Positions 54,800-64,000 of a DNA stretch of 64,000 nucleotides are shown here, one piece after another. A program made the translations under genes and the position numbers. The notes beneath the pieces were generated by a model that saw nothing but the letters and a program-made list of their open reading frames with translations, ran no database searches and was not told the origin of the DNA. Origin of the DNA: Pandoraea pnomenusa (lineage in GTDB: Bacteria; Pseudomonadota; Gammaproteobacteria; Burkholderiales; Burkholderiaceae); contig NZ_CP009553.3 of NCBI RefSeq assembly GCF_000767615.3, forward strand, positions 4,836,001-4,900,000. Reading direction: 5' to 3'. The first letter of the stretch is position 1, and every line of letters starts with the position of its first letter.

Positions 54800-55311
54800 C
54801 TGGCGAGTTCCTTCCGATAAAGCGCGAGCATCGCCTTGTCGAAGCAAACGAACTCCACGTGTTGGATCGTCGGGAAATGTGCCACCGCGTCGCGCACCGT
54901 AAATACCGCCAAAGGCACCGCCAACTCGGCGGGGTAGCCGAAGACGCCGCAACTGATCGCGGGAAACGCCACACTGCGACATCCGTGTTCCGACGCCAGG
55001 CGCAGGCTCTCGCGGTAGCAACTCGCGAGCAGCGCGGGCTCGTCGTTGGCGCCGCCATGCCAGATCGGGCCGACTGCATGAATCACGTACCTGGCCTTCA
55101 GGTGAAATCCCGGTGTGAGCTTGGCCTGGCCTGTCGGACAGCCATGCAGCTTGCGACAGGCGTCGACGAGCTCCGGTCCGGCAGCACGGCGAATGGCGCC
55201 GTCGACGCCGCCACCGCCCAGCAGCGATTCGTTCGCTGCATTCACGATAGCGTCGACCGGAGATTGCGTGATATCGCCTTGAGAAGCGTGAAGATGGACA
55301 ACTTGCGACAT
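54781..55311 (-). CDS. Macrodomain protein, probable O-acetyl-ADP-ribose deacetylase
   Basis: 176-residue single macrodomain, YmdB type. The ADP-ribose-binding motifs are intact: [29 protein letters not shown] near the N-terminus (quoted in parts: [17 protein letters not shown]) and the second loop [11 protein letters not shown]. Family members hydrolyse O-acetyl-ADP-ribose or remove ADP-ribose from proteins. ATG 55311 gives the canonical start before [11 protein letters not shown]. Its 3' end overlaps trmL by 19 bases. Confidence 0.92.
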   Translation of the reverse strand: MSQVVHLHASQGDITQSPVDAIVNAANESLLGGGGVDGAIRRAAGPELVDACRKLHGCPTGQAKLTPGFHLKARYVIHAVGPIWHGGANDEPALLASCYRESLRLASEHGCRSVAFPAISCGVFGYPAELAVPLAVFTVRDAVAHFPTIQHVEFVCFDKAMLALYRKELASQDPPA

Positions 55312-55424
55312 GGGCGGGACTCCCTTGCAGCGAGTGTCGGCGACGGGATGCCGTCGCCGGGGAAGCAAAGTGCCGACAATCCATGGGGACCGCCGGCGAA
55401 CCTTGCGATTCGGCGCGGAAAACG

Positions 55425-56444
55425 TCAGCCTGAGTGACTGTCGTCCTCGCGCTCGGCGCGGGCGTCGCGCCGCAACAACGCCTCCACCGCGGCACGCGCG
55501 GGCAAACCATCGAACAACGTCGCGCACACGGCTTCGGTAATCGGCATCTGAACGCCGTGGGCATGCGCCAGATCGCGCACCGCACGTGCACATCGTACGC
55601 CTTCCGCCACATGGCCGAGCGATGCCAGCACCTCGTCGAGCGATTTGCCCGACGCGAGTTGCAGTCCCACGGTACGGTTGCGCGACAGATCGCCGGTCGC
55701 CGTCAGAATCAAATCGCCCATGCCGGCCAGCCCCATGAACGTCTCGGGTTTGCCGCCCAGCGCGACGCCCAGACGCGTCATCTCGGCCAGTCCTCGCGTG
55801 ACCAGGGCGGCGCGCGCGTTCAGGCCGAGGCCTAGCCCATCACTCACGCCCGTGGCGATCGCCAGTACGTTCTTGACGGCGCCGCCCACTTCCACGCCGA
55901 CCACGTCGTCGCTCGAATAGATGCGCAATGCGCCGAAATGACACGCGGCGATCGTCAGTTCGCACAGTGACGGCACCGCACTCGCGATCGTCAGCGCCGC
56001 CGGAAGGCCCTGTGCGACTTCTCGGGCGAAACTCGGCCCCGACAGCGCTCCACCCGCGACCTTGGGGAATACCTCGGCCACGATCTGGTGCGGCAACAGT
56101 CCGGAATCGGCCTCGAAGCCCTTGCACAGCCAGATCAGATGCTTCGGCGCGTCGGCGGCCTGTGCCATATGCCCCGCCAGCGCGCGCAGGCCGGCCACCG
56201 GGACAGCGGCCACGCATAGCGCACGCTCGCCCGTACCATGGGCCAGCGCCGTCGCGAAATCGGCTTCGAATCGCAGGCGTGGGGACAGCGGACAACCGGG
56301 GAGATAAGTGGAATTCTCGTGGGCGCTGGCGAGTTGCCGGAGCAGCGCCGCGTCGCGCGCCCACAGGACAACGTCATGGCGTGCCGCCATGTGACTCGCC
56401 ATTGCGGTGCCCCAGGCACCCGCACCGAATACGGCAATCTTCAT
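55425..56444 (-). CDS. gpsA: NAD(P)-dependent glycerol-3-phosphate dehydrogenase
   Basis: Makes sn-glycerol-3-phosphate from dihydroxyacetone phosphate for phospholipid synthesis. The 339-residue protein begins with the Rossmann motif [15 protein letters not shown], then [15 protein letters not shown], the catalytic-lysine region [13 protein letters not shown] and [20 protein letters not shown]. It follows secB in the order grxC-secB-gpsA, a conserved arrangement in proteobacteria. Confidence 0.96.
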   Translation of the reverse strand: MKIAVFGAGAWGTAMASHMAARHDVVLWARDAALLRQLASAHENSTYLPGCPLSPRLRFEADFATALAHGTGERALCVAAVPVAGLRALAGHMAQAADAPKHLIWLCKGFEADSGLLPHQIVAEVFPKVAGGALSGPSFAREVAQGLPAALTIASAVPSLCELTIAACHFGALRIYSSDDVVGVEVGGAVKNVLAIATGVSDGLGLGLNARAALVTRGLAEMTRLGVALGGKPETFMGLAGMGDLILTATGDLSRNRTVGLQLASGKSLDEVLASLGHVAEGVRCARAVRDLAHAHGVQMPITEAVCATLFDGLPARAAVEALLRRDARAEREDDSHSG

Positions 56445-56507
56445 GAGATGGACCCCGACGCGCGGGTCCGAGGCAGACGGACCGACGCGTCGACGGAGCG
56501 CAAGCGC

Positions 56508-57014
56508 TTAGTGGGTCTGGGCGGACGAGCCGTCGGGCATCACGATACCCGGGGCCGGCGTCTCGCCGTTGGCCGCCTGCTGCTCGGCCAGTTGGGCCAG
56601 ACGTTGCTCGTAGAGCGCCTGGAAGTTCACTTCGGCCAGATGGATCGGCTGGAAACCGGCTCGGCTGATGGCGTCGGCCACGTTCGCGCGCAGGTACGGG
56701 TAGACGATCGTCGGGCAGGCGATGCCGATAAGCGGGTCGAGTTGCTCGACCGGCACGTTGCGGATTTCGAAAATACCGGCTTGCTTGCCTTCGACCAGGA
56801 ACGCGACCTTGTCCTGGATCTTGGCCGTCACGGTGGCGATCACCGCCACTTCGAAGACGTGCTCGTTCAGACGCTCCGCCGCGACATCCAGTTGCACTTC
56901 GACGGTCGGCATCTCCTGCTCGAGGAAAATCGCGGGCGAATTCGGCTGCTCGAGCGACAGATCTTTCAGGTAAGCGCGCTGGATGCTGAAAAACGGCTGA
57001 TTCTGGTCGGACAT
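56508..57014 (-). CDS. secB: SecB, protein-export chaperone
   Basis: Tetrameric cytosolic chaperone that keeps preproteins unfolded for SecA. The 168-residue protein has [19 protein letters not shown], the [17 protein letters not shown] segment and [18 protein letters not shown], all SecB signatures. ATG 57014 starts MSDQNQPFF; a start 13 codons upstream is possible but lacks family similarity. It lies between grxC and gpsA. Confidence 0.97.
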   Translation of the reverse strand: MSDQNQPFFSIQRAYLKDLSLEQPNSPAIFLEQEMPTVEVQLDVAAERLNEHVFEVAVIATVTAKIQDKVAFLVEGKQAGIFEIRNVPVEQLDPLIGIACPTIVYPYLRANVADAISRAGFQPIHLAEVNFQALYEQRLAQLAEQQAANGETPAPGIVMPDGSSAQTH

Positions 57015-57082
57015 TTGTTCGTTTCCTTGGGTATGAGACGGCCGCGCAGACACGCGGCCGAACGACTATTTTGCGGGCGGTA

Positions 57083-57343
57083 TCAGGCCGCTTGCAAGAG
57101 CGGCACCAGGCCGCCGGCACGATCCAGCGCCGAAAGATCGTCGTAACCGCCAATGTGGCGTTCGTCGATGTAGATTTGCGGCACGGTGCGGCGCCCCGTG
57201 CGCGTCATCATTTCCTCGCGGCGGGCGGGTTCCTTGTCGATCAGGATCTTCTCGATTTCCTGGACGCCACGCTGGCGCAGCAGACGTTCCGCCATCTGGC
57301 AGTAGGGACACACTTGCGTGCTGTACATCACGATCTTCGGCAT
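57083..57343 (-). CDS. grxC: Glutaredoxin 3
   Basis: 86-residue dithiol glutaredoxin with the CPYC active site at residues 12-15 (MYSTQVCPYCQMAERLL), the cis-Pro motif TVPQIYID and the GGYDDLSALD glutathione-binding end. It reduces disulfides with glutathione in the cytoplasm. ATG 57343 (MPKIVMYS) is preferred over the in-frame ATG nine bases upstream. Confidence 0.95.
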   Translation of the reverse strand: MPKIVMYSTQVCPYCQMAERLLRQRGVQEIEKILIDKEPARREEMMTRTGRRTVPQIYIDERHIGGYDDLSALDRAGGLVPLLQAA

Positions 57344-57360
57344 GACTTGCAACTCCTCGA

Positions 57361-57768
57361 TTACTTCACGACCGGCAGGCCGGCTTCCTGCCAGGCGGCA
57401 ATGCCACCCTGGAGGCTGAACGCCTCAGCATAGCCAAGATTGCGAAGCAGCGTCTGGGCGCGCGCCGAGCGTTGGCCGCTCTTGCACACGATAAGCACCG
57501 GCGCCGCCTTGTTCTTGATGACCTGTGCGACCTTTTGTTCCACGTCGTCGAGCGGCACGTTGCGCGCCGACGGCAGGTGGCCCGCGGCGAATTCCTCGCC
57601 GGTTCGCACGTCGAGCACCACGGCGCCCTTGCGGTTAATGAGCTGGGTCGCTTCCGTGGTCGACAGACCGCGACCGCCGCGCTTGAAGACCGGCCATGCG
57701 AGCATGCCGCCGGAGACGAGCGCGATGGCGATCAGCGCGAGGTTGGTGTAATCGGCAAAGAACTTCAC
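57361..57768 (-). CDS. Membrane-anchored rhodanese-like sulfurtransferase
   Basis: 135-residue protein with one N-terminal transmembrane helix (NLALIAIALVSGGMLAWPVF) and a rhodanese domain. The catalytic loop is CKSGQRSARA, with the active-site Cys near residue 98, preceded by VVLDVRTGEEFAAGHLPSA. This YibN-like type lies directly upstream of grxC-secB-gpsA in many proteobacteria. GTG 57768 follows an AGGTGG Shine-Dalgarno; the much longer frame upstream has no coding character. Substrate unknown. Confidence 0.88.
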   Translation of the reverse strand: MKFFADYTNLALIAIALVSGGMLAWPVFKRGGRGLSTTEATQLINRKGAVVLDVRTGEEFAAGHLPSARNVPLDDVEQKVAQVIKNKAAPVLIVCKSGQRSARAQTLLRNLGYAEAFSLQGGIAAWQEAGLPVVK

Positions 57769-57999
57769 AAACCACCTGAAAAAGGTCAAAAGAATCCGAT
57801 CATTATAAAATATTCCGTGATTGCGCCGACGGGTCTCGTTGCCGATCGCTGCGCCGGACGCCGGCGGCCTGTTCGCCGCCCTCCCCGACGTCCCTCGACG
57901 ACAGCCGCAAACCCTTGCCGGGCGCGGCTGCGCGAGGCAGCAGCGACCGGACGCCCCCTTTGGCTGCCCCCGCTTTCCAACTCTGTTTGAAGTCTGCTC

Positions 58000-58746
58000 A
58001 TGTACAAGCTCGTTCTCATCCGCCACGGCGAATCGACGTGGAACAAGGAAAATCGCTTCACCGGCTGGGTCGACGTCGACCTCACGGAGAAGGGCGTTGC
58101 CGAAGCCGCCCAGGCCGGCGAGTTGCTCGCGCAAGCGGGATTCAAGTTCGACCTCGCCTACACGTCGGTGCTCAAGCGTGCGATCCGCACCCTCTGGCAC
58201 GTGCAGGACGCCATGGACCTCATGTGGATCCCCGTGGTGCACAGCTGGCGACTGAACGAGCGCCACTACGGCGCGCTCGCCGGCCTGAACAAGGCCGAAA
58301 CCGCCGCCAAGTACGGTGACGAACAGGTGCACGTCTGGCGCCGCAGCTACGACACCCCGCCGCCGCCGCTGAGCACCGACGACGAGCGCAGCTCGTTCAA
58401 CGATCCGCGCTACGCGAAGCTCAAGCCCGAGGAAATTCCGCTGACCGAGTGCCTCAAGGACACGGTGGCGCGTGTGCTGCCGTTGTGGAACGAATCGATC
58501 GCGCCGACGGTGCGCGCCGGCAAGCAGGTGCTCATCGCCGCACACGGCAATTCGCTTCGCGCCCTCATCAAGCACCTCGACAACATCTCCGATGACGACA
58601 TCGCTGGCCTGAACATTCCGAACGGCACGCCGCTCGTGTATGAACTCGACGCCGAACTCAAGCCGATCCGCCATTACTACCTGGGCGATCAGGAGAAGAT
58701 CGCCGGCGCGCTGGCCGCCGTGGCCGCACAAGGCAAGTCGAAGTAA
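58000..58746 (+). CDS. gpmA: 2,3-bisphosphoglycerate-dependent phosphoglycerate mutase
   Basis: Glycolytic mutase interconverting 3- and 2-phosphoglycerate. At 248 residues it is the standard length. The phospho-histidine motif [18 protein letters not shown] is at residues 5-22, followed by [19 protein letters not shown] and the second histidine in [10 protein letters not shown]. It is divergent from the rhodanese gene. Confidence 0.97.
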   Translation: MYKLVLIRHGESTWNKENRFTGWVDVDLTEKGVAEAAQAGELLAQAGFKFDLAYTSVLKRAIRTLWHVQDAMDLMWIPVVHSWRLNERHYGALAGLNKAETAAKYGDEQVHVWRRSYDTPPPPLSTDDERSSFNDPRYAKLKPEEIPLTECLKDTVARVLPLWNESIAPTVRAGKQVLIAAHGNSLRALIKHLDNISDDDIAGLNIPNGTPLVYELDAELKPIRHYYLGDQEKIAGALAAVAAQGKSK

Positions 58747-59132
58747 GGCTTTCGCGCCTCGGAACCCCGCCGGTCCATCCGGCCGGGCGCCGAGACCTCG
58801 GGTCGCACGTCGCACCCTTGCGGCGTGCAACGCCCTCTCACCCCGGGCCCGGTAATACGCGGTAATCGACGCCCGGCGTCTTTTGCGTACCCCATCTCAC
58901 GTATGCCCGCCCATCCGGCGCGTGATTTGCCTGCAAAAGTCCCCTCCCGCCAGGGGGCATCCGGCAAAAAAACCGTCCCGAGCGCGATTTAAACGGCACT
59001 TTTCGTAGAACCACTCCGGAAAAGTCCCTGTCGAATGGGCAATGTCCCGCCTGCGGGCAAACGGTTATACTTCGCCAAAGCGCGCGCGCCCATTGGCTAG
59101 CGCCCCGAAAATCCCGGAATTTCCACGCCTAT
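58747..59132 (+). other. Non-coding region between gpmA and the processing protease
   Basis: 386 bases without a convincing gene. It includes GC-rich short inverted repeats after gpmA and an AT-richer part at 58960-59020. A possible -10 TATACT is at 59066-59071, 62 bases before the protease ATG, but its -35 is poor. Confidence 0.45.
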
Positions 59133-60683
59133 ATGCGCCAAACCCTCAAACACATCGGCCTGATCGTGCTGGGCCTCGCGACCGGTGCGGCGGCCACCCT
59201 CGCGTTCTCGCAGGCCTCCGCCCAAAGCGCTACCACGCCGCTGCCGCTCGAGCAGCTTCGTCTGCTGGCCGAAGTGTTCGGCCGCATCAAGCGCGAGTAC
59301 GTGCAGCCGGTCGACGACAAGAAGCTGCTGACCGCGGCCATCAAGGGCATGGTGTCGAGCCTCGACCCGCACTCGTCGTACCTCGACAAGGACGAGTACA
59401 AGGAACTGCAGGAACAGACCCGCGGCCGCTTCGCGGGCCTGGGCATCGAGATCTCCCAGGAAGACGGACTCGTGAAGGTCATCTCGCCGATCGAGGACAG
59501 CCCGGCGTTCAAGGCTGGTCTCAAGCCTGGCGACCTCATCACCCGTATCGACGACAAGCCCGTGCGCGGCATGACGCTCGACCAGGCGGTCAAGCGCATG
59601 CGCGGCGCCCCCGGCAGCAAGGTCACGCTGACGATCTTCCGCAAGTCGGAAGAGCGCACCTTCCCCGTGACGATCGTTCGCGCCGAAATCCGGGTGCAGA
59701 GCATAAAGGGCAAGATGCTCGACTCGGGCATCGCCTACGTGCGTATCACGAGCTTCCAGGAACGCACCGTGCCGGATCTGGCCAAGAAGCTCCAGGAGCT
59801 GGCCAAGGATCAACCGGTCAAGGGCCTCATCCTGGACCTGCGTAACAACGGTGGCGGTATTCTCCAGTCCGCAGTGGGCGTTTCCGCTGCATTCCTGAAG
59901 GAAGGCGCCACGGTCGTGACGACCAACGGTCAGATCGAAGACGCCAAGCAGAAGTACACGGCAACGTTCGACAACTACCGCCTGTCGGCCAGCCCGGACG
60001 ATCCGCTCAAGGGTGAAGCCGCGATCTGGAAGACGGTACCGATGGTCGTGCTGGTGAACGCCTACTCCGCCTCGGCCTCGGAAATCGTGGCCGGCGCGCT
60101 GCAGGATTCGAAGCGCGCGCTCATCATGGGCAAGACGACGTTCGGCAAGGGTTCGGTGCAAACGGTGCAGCAGCTCTCGCCGGATACGGCGCTGCGCCTG
60201 ACCACGGCGTACTACTACACGCCGAGCGGTCGCTCGATCCAATCCATCGGCATCAAGCCGGACGTGCCGGTCGACCAGAATCCGAAGGGCGATCCGGACG
60301 ACGTGCTGGTCACGCGCGAAATCGATTACCAGAACCATCTGCACAACACGCAAACGCCTGACGAGCAGAAGGAAATCGACGCCCGCGAGGCCCGTCGCCT
60401 CGAAGAGCTCCGCCGCCTCGAGGAAGAGAACGCGAAGAAGACGCCGGAAGAGCGCAAGAAGGAACGCGAGCAGCGCCTGCCGGATCTGGGCAGCCCGGAC
60501 GACTTCATGCTCCAGCAGGCCGTCCACCAGCTCAAGGGCGAGCCGGTCCAGCGCACGAAGTCGCGCCTGGAAGCCAACGCCGGTCCGATGCCGAACGACG
60601 CCTCGAAGCCTTCCGCCGCCGGCGCCAGGAACGATGCGAAGCCGGCTGCGGCCGCACCGGCCAAGCCGTCGGACAAGAAGTAA
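59133..60683 (+). CDS. C-terminal processing peptidase, S41 family
   Basis: 516-residue periplasmic serine protease. An N-terminal signal/anchor (HIGLIVLGLATGAAATLAF) is followed by a PDZ domain (about residues 95-180, with FAGLGIEI and PGDLITRID) and the S41 catalytic domain: the Ser in NAYSASASEIV and the Lys in TTFGKGSVQT form the Ser-Lys dyad. The last 100 residues are charged and low in complexity (EERKKEREQR). CtpA/Prc enzymes trim protein C-termini and cell-wall hydrolases. A terminator follows at 60705. Confidence 0.93.
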   Translation: MRQTLKHIGLIVLGLATGAAATLAFSQASAQSATTPLPLEQLRLLAEVFGRIKREYVQPVDDKKLLTAAIKGMVSSLDPHSSYLDKDEYKELQEQTRGRFAGLGIEISQEDGLVKVISPIEDSPAFKAGLKPGDLITRIDDKPVRGMTLDQAVKRMRGAPGSKVTLTIFRKSEERTFPVTIVRAEIRVQSIKGKMLDSGIAYVRITSFQERTVPDLAKKLQELAKDQPVKGLILDLRNNGGGILQSAVGVSAAFLKEGATVVTTNGQIEDAKQKYTATFDNYRLSASPDDPLKGEAAIWKTVPMVVLVNAYSASASEIVAGALQDSKRALIMGKTTFGKGSVQTVQQLSPDTALRLTTAYYYTPSGRSIQSIGIKPDVPVDQNPKGDPDDVLVTREIDYQNHLHNTQTPDEQKEIDAREARRLEELRRLEEENAKKTPEERKKEREQRLPDLGSPDDFMLQQAVHQLKGEPVQRTKSRLEANAGPMPNDASKPSAAGARNDAKPAAAAPAKPSDKK

Positions 60684-60704
60684 GCTTCGGCCTTACACTA
60701 CAAA

Positions 60705-60735
60705 CCGTGCCAGCGAAAGCCGGCACGGTTTTTTT
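60705..60735 (+). terminator. Rho-independent terminator after the S41 protease
   Basis: 7-bp stem CCGTGCC / GGCACGG with a short loop and a tail of seven T, 20 bases after the stop codon. Confidence 0.9.
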
Positions 60736-60762
60736 ATTCCTTTTCCGTATCCCCGTTTTGCA

Positions 60763-61515
60763 ATGAACGACGATCAGTTGCTGCGCTACTCCCGCCATAT
60801 TCTGCTCGACGAGCTCGGTATCGAGGGGCAGGAGCGCTTGCTCGCCGCCCACGCCGTGATCGTGGGCGCCGGCGGTCTCGGCTCGCCGGCCGCACTGTAT
60901 CTGGCGGCATCGGGCGTCGGACGCATCACCTTGATCGACGACGACGAGGTCGATCTCACCAACCTGCAGCGCCAGATCCTTCACGACACGCAGAGTGTGG
61001 GGCGTCCCAAAGTGATTTCCGGGCGCGAACGTATCGCTCGGATCAATCCGGGGGTCGTGGTCGATGTGGTCAACGAACGCGTTGACGAAGCGCGGCTCAC
61101 GGCGCTGGCCCGCGAGGCCAGCGTCGTCCTTGACGGCTCGGACAACTTCGCCACGCGCCACGCGGTGAACCGCGCCTGCGTGGCGGCAGGGGTGCCGCTG
61201 GTTTCGGGCGCCGCGTTGCGCTTCGACGGCCAGATCAGCGTATTCGACGTCCGCAATGACGCATCGCCCTGCTACGAGTGCATCTTTCCCGCTGACGAGC
61301 CGTTCCCGGAGCAGGCGTGCGCCACCATGGGCGTACTCGCGCCGCTCGTGGGCATCATCGGCAGCATGCAGGCCGCCGAAGCGATCAAGATCATCACGGG
61401 CATCGGCACGCCACTGGTCGGTCGCCTCCAGATGCTCGACGGACGAAGGATGAGCTGGCACACCATGCACTGCGCGCGCAATCCGGAATGCAAGGTCTGC
61501 GCGCAGCGTCACTGA
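60763..61515 (+). CDS. MoeB/ThiF family adenylyltransferase
   Basis: E1-like enzyme that adenylates the C-terminus of MoaD or ThiS. The 250-residue protein begins LRYSRHILLDELGIEGQE, has the ATP-binding Rossmann loop GAGGLGSPAALYLAASGVG, the DLTNLQRQILHDT motif and two zinc cysteine pairs (CYEC and CKVC). There is no C-terminal rhodanese domain. Context does not decide between molybdopterin and thiamine pathways. ATG 60763 starts at the conserved region. Confidence 0.92.
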   Translation: MNDDQLLRYSRHILLDELGIEGQERLLAAHAVIVGAGGLGSPAALYLAASGVGRITLIDDDEVDLTNLQRQILHDTQSVGRPKVISGRERIARINPGVVVDVVNERVDEARLTALAREASVVLDGSDNFATRHAVNRACVAAGVPLVSGAALRFDGQISVFDVRNDASPCYECIFPADEPFPEQACATMGVLAPLVGIIGSMQAAEAIKIITGIGTPLVGRLQMLDGRRMSWHTMHCARNPECKVCAQRH

Positions 61516-61567
61516 AGGCCCCCGGCGCCCACGTGTCGGACCGGCGCCAAAACGCGAGACTGAACGC

Positions 61568-61606
61568 AAAAAGAGCGGACACCCATTTACCGGGGTCCGC
61601 TTTTTT
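61568..61606. terminator. Bidirectional terminator between moeB-like gene and ptsI
   Basis: Stem AGCGGAC (61574-61580) / GTCCGCT (61595-61601), with five A before and six T after it. It lies between two convergent genes and can serve both. Confidence 0.85.
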
Positions 61607-61643
61607 CATGCGTCCGTCGACGCTCGACGCAGGGCCGCCGTTG

Positions 61644-63380
61644 TCAGGCGATAGCCAGCCGCGCCAACGCGGCCTGCATTTCCTCGGGTTCGGTGGCGGC
61701 CAGCATTTCCTGCACGGGCCGTTCCAGATCCGGCAGGTGCGCCCGAAGGATCTCCTGCTTGACCTGAAGCAACTGGCTCGGATGCATGGAGAACTCCCGC
61801 AATCCCATTCCCAGCAGCAAGCGCGTTGCCGTCGGATCGCCCGCCATTTCGCCGCAAACCGCCACCGGCACGCCGAATGCGTGCGCCTCGCGAATCGTCA
61901 TGGCAATCAGGCGCAGCACGGCCGGATGCAGCGGGTCGTACAGATGCGCCACGGCGTTGTCCGCGCGGTCGATTGCGAGCGTGTATTGGATCAGGTCGTT
62001 CGTGCCGATGGACAGGAAATCGAGCCGTTTCAGGAACATCGGCACGGTCAGTGCCGCCGCGGGCACCTCGATCATCGCGCCGAGCTTCACGCCGGGGTCA
62101 TAGAGCAGGCCGGCGGCGTCGAGCTGCGACTTGGCCTCGCGCACGAGTTCGAGCGTTTGATCGATTTCCTGCGCATGCGCGAGCATCGGGAACAGAATCT
62201 GCACCTTGCCGAATGCCGAGGCCCGCAGGATCGCCCGCAGTTGCGTGAGGAACATGCGTGGCTCCGACAGGCTCCAGCGGATGGCCCGCAGGCCAAGCGC
62301 CGGGTTCGGTGCGGTCTCGTATGTCTCGTGACTGTCGAGCGGTTTGTCGGCCCCGACGTCGATGGTGCGGATCGTGAGCGGCAACCCATGCATCGCTTCC
62401 ACGGCACGCTTGTACGCTTCGAACTGCGCTTCCTCCTCCGGCGCTTCTTCCTCGTTCATGAAGAGGAACTCCGTGCGGAACAGTCCCACGCCGACGGCGC
62501 CCGCCTCGACCGCCGTCTTGGCATCTTCGGGCAATTCGATGTTGGCCAGCAAGGCAATGGGCGTGCCGTCGATGGTCTGGGCGGGGGAGTGCTTCAACCG
62601 TTGCAGGCGACGCTCTTCCAGTGCGCGTTCGCTCTGTCGGTAGCTGTACTCTTCGAGCACGATCGGGGCCGGATCGACGATGACGACGCCGTTGTCACCA
62701 TCGATGATGATCACGTCGTCCTGCTTGACGAGCAGACTGGCCTGCGCCACGCCAACGGCCGCCGGAATACCAAGACTGCGGGCGACGATGGCCGTGTGCG
62801 ACGTCTTGCCGCCCAGGTCCGTGACAAAGCCCTTGAAGGTCTGCGACTTGAATTGCAGCATGTCGGCCGGCGCGATGTCGCGGGCCACGACGATCATGTC
62901 GTCGCGCGGCGTCTCGGCGACCACATGTCGAATGCCGGGCGCGCCGGCGAGCGCCTTGAGCACCCGTTCCGTCACCTGTTCGATGTCGGCACGGCGCTCG
63001 CGCAGGTACTCGTCGTCGATGTCCTCGAAGCGTGCGACGAGGACCTCGAGTTGCGTCGTCAGCGCCCATTCCGCGTTGTAGCGTCGTTCACGAATGAGCT
63101 TGAGGACGGCGTCGGCCAGCAGCGTGTCGTTGAGAATCAGCGAGTGAACGTCGAGGAACGCGCCCATCTCGCCGGGTGCGTCGTCGGGCAGTTCGGCCTT
63201 GAGCGTATCGAGTTCGTGCTGGACAGTCGCCTGAGCGCTGTGAAAGCGCGCGATTTCGTCGTCGATCTGCGAAGGATCGAGCAGATAATGCGGGACATCG
63301 AGCGTGGCGGGCGCGAGCAAATACGCTCGCCCGATGGCGATGCCGCGGGAAACGGGAATACCGTGCAGGGTGAAAGACAA
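61644..63380 (-). CDS. ptsI: PTS enzyme I (phosphoenolpyruvate-protein phosphotransferase)
   Basis: Transfers phosphate from phosphoenolpyruvate to HPr. The 578-residue protein has the N-terminal HPr-binding domain (GIPVSRGIAIGRA), the phospho-His in GGKTSHTAIVARSLG, and the C-terminal PEP-binding TIM barrel with GLFRTEFLFM, RTIDVGADKP and the SIGTNDLIQYTLAIDR signature. No N-terminal GAF domain is present, so it is the carbohydrate-type EI rather than PtsP. It follows ptsH on the same strand (230-base gap). Confidence 0.95.
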   Translation of the reverse strand: MSFTLHGIPVSRGIAIGRAYLLAPATLDVPHYLLDPSQIDDEIARFHSAQATVQHELDTLKAELPDDAPGEMGAFLDVHSLILNDTLLADAVLKLIRERRYNAEWALTTQLEVLVARFEDIDDEYLRERRADIEQVTERVLKALAGAPGIRHVVAETPRDDMIVVARDIAPADMLQFKSQTFKGFVTDLGGKTSHTAIVARSLGIPAAVGVAQASLLVKQDDVIIIDGDNGVVIVDPAPIVLEEYSYRQSERALEERRLQRLKHSPAQTIDGTPIALLANIELPEDAKTAVEAGAVGVGLFRTEFLFMNEEEAPEEEAQFEAYKRAVEAMHGLPLTIRTIDVGADKPLDSHETYETAPNPALGLRAIRWSLSEPRMFLTQLRAILRASAFGKVQILFPMLAHAQEIDQTLELVREAKSQLDAAGLLYDPGVKLGAMIEVPAAALTVPMFLKRLDFLSIGTNDLIQYTLAIDRADNAVAHLYDPLHPAVLRLIAMTIREAHAFGVPVAVCGEMAGDPTATRLLLGMGLREFSMHPSQLLQVKQEILRAHLPDLERPVQEMLAATEPEEMQAALARLAIA

Positions 63381-63609
63381 GGAAGTCTCCCCAGTTCAGA
63401 GGCGGGTGATACGACCGTATTCTGTGTTTATTTTACGTTTCGGGGGCGTTTTGGGGGCATATCCGGCGCCTGTCTCGCGCATGTTTTGCGCGTGGATCGC
63501 GCCTGTATCCCGGTAGGCGGCAACGGGGGCGACGTGTGCTTCCATGTCCCCGCGCGCGGCGGCGCGCCTGCAAAGCGCCGTGACTTACCGCGATCGCCGC
63601 AATGGCGTG

Positions 63610-63879
63610 TTATTCCCCTTCGCCGAACTTGTTCGCGATGAGCGCCAGGATTTCGTCCATGGCCTGCTGCTCGTCCTCGCCTTCCGTTTCGACTTCGATC
63701 GTCGAGCCGATCCCGGCCGCCAGCATCATGACACCCATGATGCTCTTTGCGTTGATTCGCCGACCGTTCCGGGTCAGCCAGACCTCACTCTGAAATTTCG
63801 CTGCCAGTTGCGTCAGCTTTGCGGATGCCCGGGCGTGCAAGCCCAATTTATTTACGATCGTCGTTTCTTGTCGAAGCAT
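63610..63879 (-). CDS. ptsH: HPr phosphocarrier protein
   Basis: 89-residue phosphocarrier accepting phosphate from enzyme I. The active-site His is in NKLGLHARASAKL (residue 16), and the regulatory serine that HPr kinase would phosphorylate is in AKSIMGVMML. With hprK, ptsN and ptsI in the same window, the circuit is complete for regulatory rather than sugar-uptake PTS. It starts 3 bases after the preceding EIIA gene. Confidence 0.96.
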   Translation of the reverse strand: MLRQETTIVNKLGLHARASAKLTQLAAKFQSEVWLTRNGRRINAKSIMGVMMLAAGIGSTIEVETEGEDEQQAMDEILALIANKFGEGE

Positions 63880-63882
63880 GTT

Positions 63883-64000
63883 TCAGTGTGACGTAGTGTG
63901 TGTGGCCGGCGCACCCGCGCCGACTTCCAGAATACCTTTAGATCCGCCCGAAAGCACCTTCTCCGCCAACGTGTCGAGCGGCACGGAGCGATAGCACACC
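63883..64000 (-). CDS. PTS EIIA component, mannose/fructose family (3' end only)
   Basis: Partial gene at the window edge: 38 residues and a stop are visible, reading VCYRSVPLDTLAEKVLSGG then SKGILEVG and a short tail. The VPLDTLAEKxxxGG(S/T)KG pattern matches the C-terminus of EIIA(Man)-type proteins that precede ptsH in beta-proteobacteria. The catalytic histidine lies outside the window. It is three bases from the ptsH start, so it is in one operon with ptsH and ptsI. Confidence 0.75.
   Translation of the reverse strand, partial: VCYRSVPLDTLAEKVLSGGSKGILEVGAGAPATHTTSH

Noticed and set aside
57769..58830. Upstream extension of the rhodanese frame, about 350 codons
   Set aside because: Antisense to gpmA and non-coding in character. 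A GTG start with an AGGTGG Shine-Dalgarno at 57768 gives a standard membrane-anchored rhodanese.
61317..63641. 774-codon plus-strand open frame across ptsI
   Set aside because: Antisense shadow of enzyme I; no recognisable domain.

Overview
The window is a GC-rich, gene-dense piece of a beta-proteobacterial chromosome. Gene order and protein character point to the Burkholderiaceae. Telling markers are lptAB-rpoN-hpf-ptsN-hprK-rapZ, ispE-tRNA(Gln)-prs-rplY-pth, a CIRCE operator before rpoH, cydPABX, a ctaCD...GE oxidase operon, and HPr/enzyme I next to an EIIA(Man)-type protein. Pandoraea is my best guess at genus from general resemblance only. No rRNA, insertion sequence, prophage or CRISPR array was seen.

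Layout. 1-6.6 kb: end of lptA, lptB, rpoN, hpf, ptsN, hprK, a PsiF-repeat protein and rapZ. 6.6-16.7 kb: mutY and mutM (minus strand), a TPR protein, lolB, ispE, tRNA-Gln, prs, rplY, pth, then ferredoxin, coaD and rsmD (minus). 16.9-27.9 kb: a NodIJ-like ABC exporter, an active/inactive pair of M16 peptidases, ftsY, a LysE-type exporter, maiA, ybiB, a DUF4440 protein and rpoH with a perfect CIRCE element. 28-41.9 kb: two terminal-oxidase systems, cytochrome bd (cydP-cydA-cydB-cydX) and an aa3-type oxidase with its assembly and heme A factors (sco, ctaB, ctaA, surf1, ctaE, ctaG, ctaD, ctaC and several very small proteins). 52.4-64 kb: bioC, comF, trmL, a macrodomain protein, gpsA, secB, grxC, a rhodanese, gpmA, a C-terminal processing protease, a MoeB/ThiF-type enzyme, ptsI, ptsH and the end of an EIIA gene.

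The unusual part is 42.5-52.1 kb. It is a compact island between the cytochrome oxidase operon and bioC. A LuxR-type regulator with a complete acyl-homoserine-lactone pocket, but no LuxI partner in the window, faces a tightly coupled minus-strand operon. In order of transcription the operon encodes: a single-chain SbnA-SbnB fusion (L-2,3-diaminopropionate synthesis); an adenylosuccinate-synthetase paralogue with an altered aspartate site; an AurF-like di-iron N-oxygenase with all metal ligands; an acylornithine-carbamoyltransferase-like gene broken by a one-base frameshift at a C6 tract; a zinc-ribbon threonine-synthase-like PLP enzyme; a D-amino-acid-oxidase-family flavoenzyme; and a flavin reductase. 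Most of these are re-purposed primary-metabolism enzymes. No NRPS, PKS or carrier protein is present. I infer a quorum-controlled pathway to a small diaminopropionate-derived amino acid, perhaps N-oxygenated, for which the PurA paralogue is either a biosynthetic ligase or a self-resistance target. The product is unknown.
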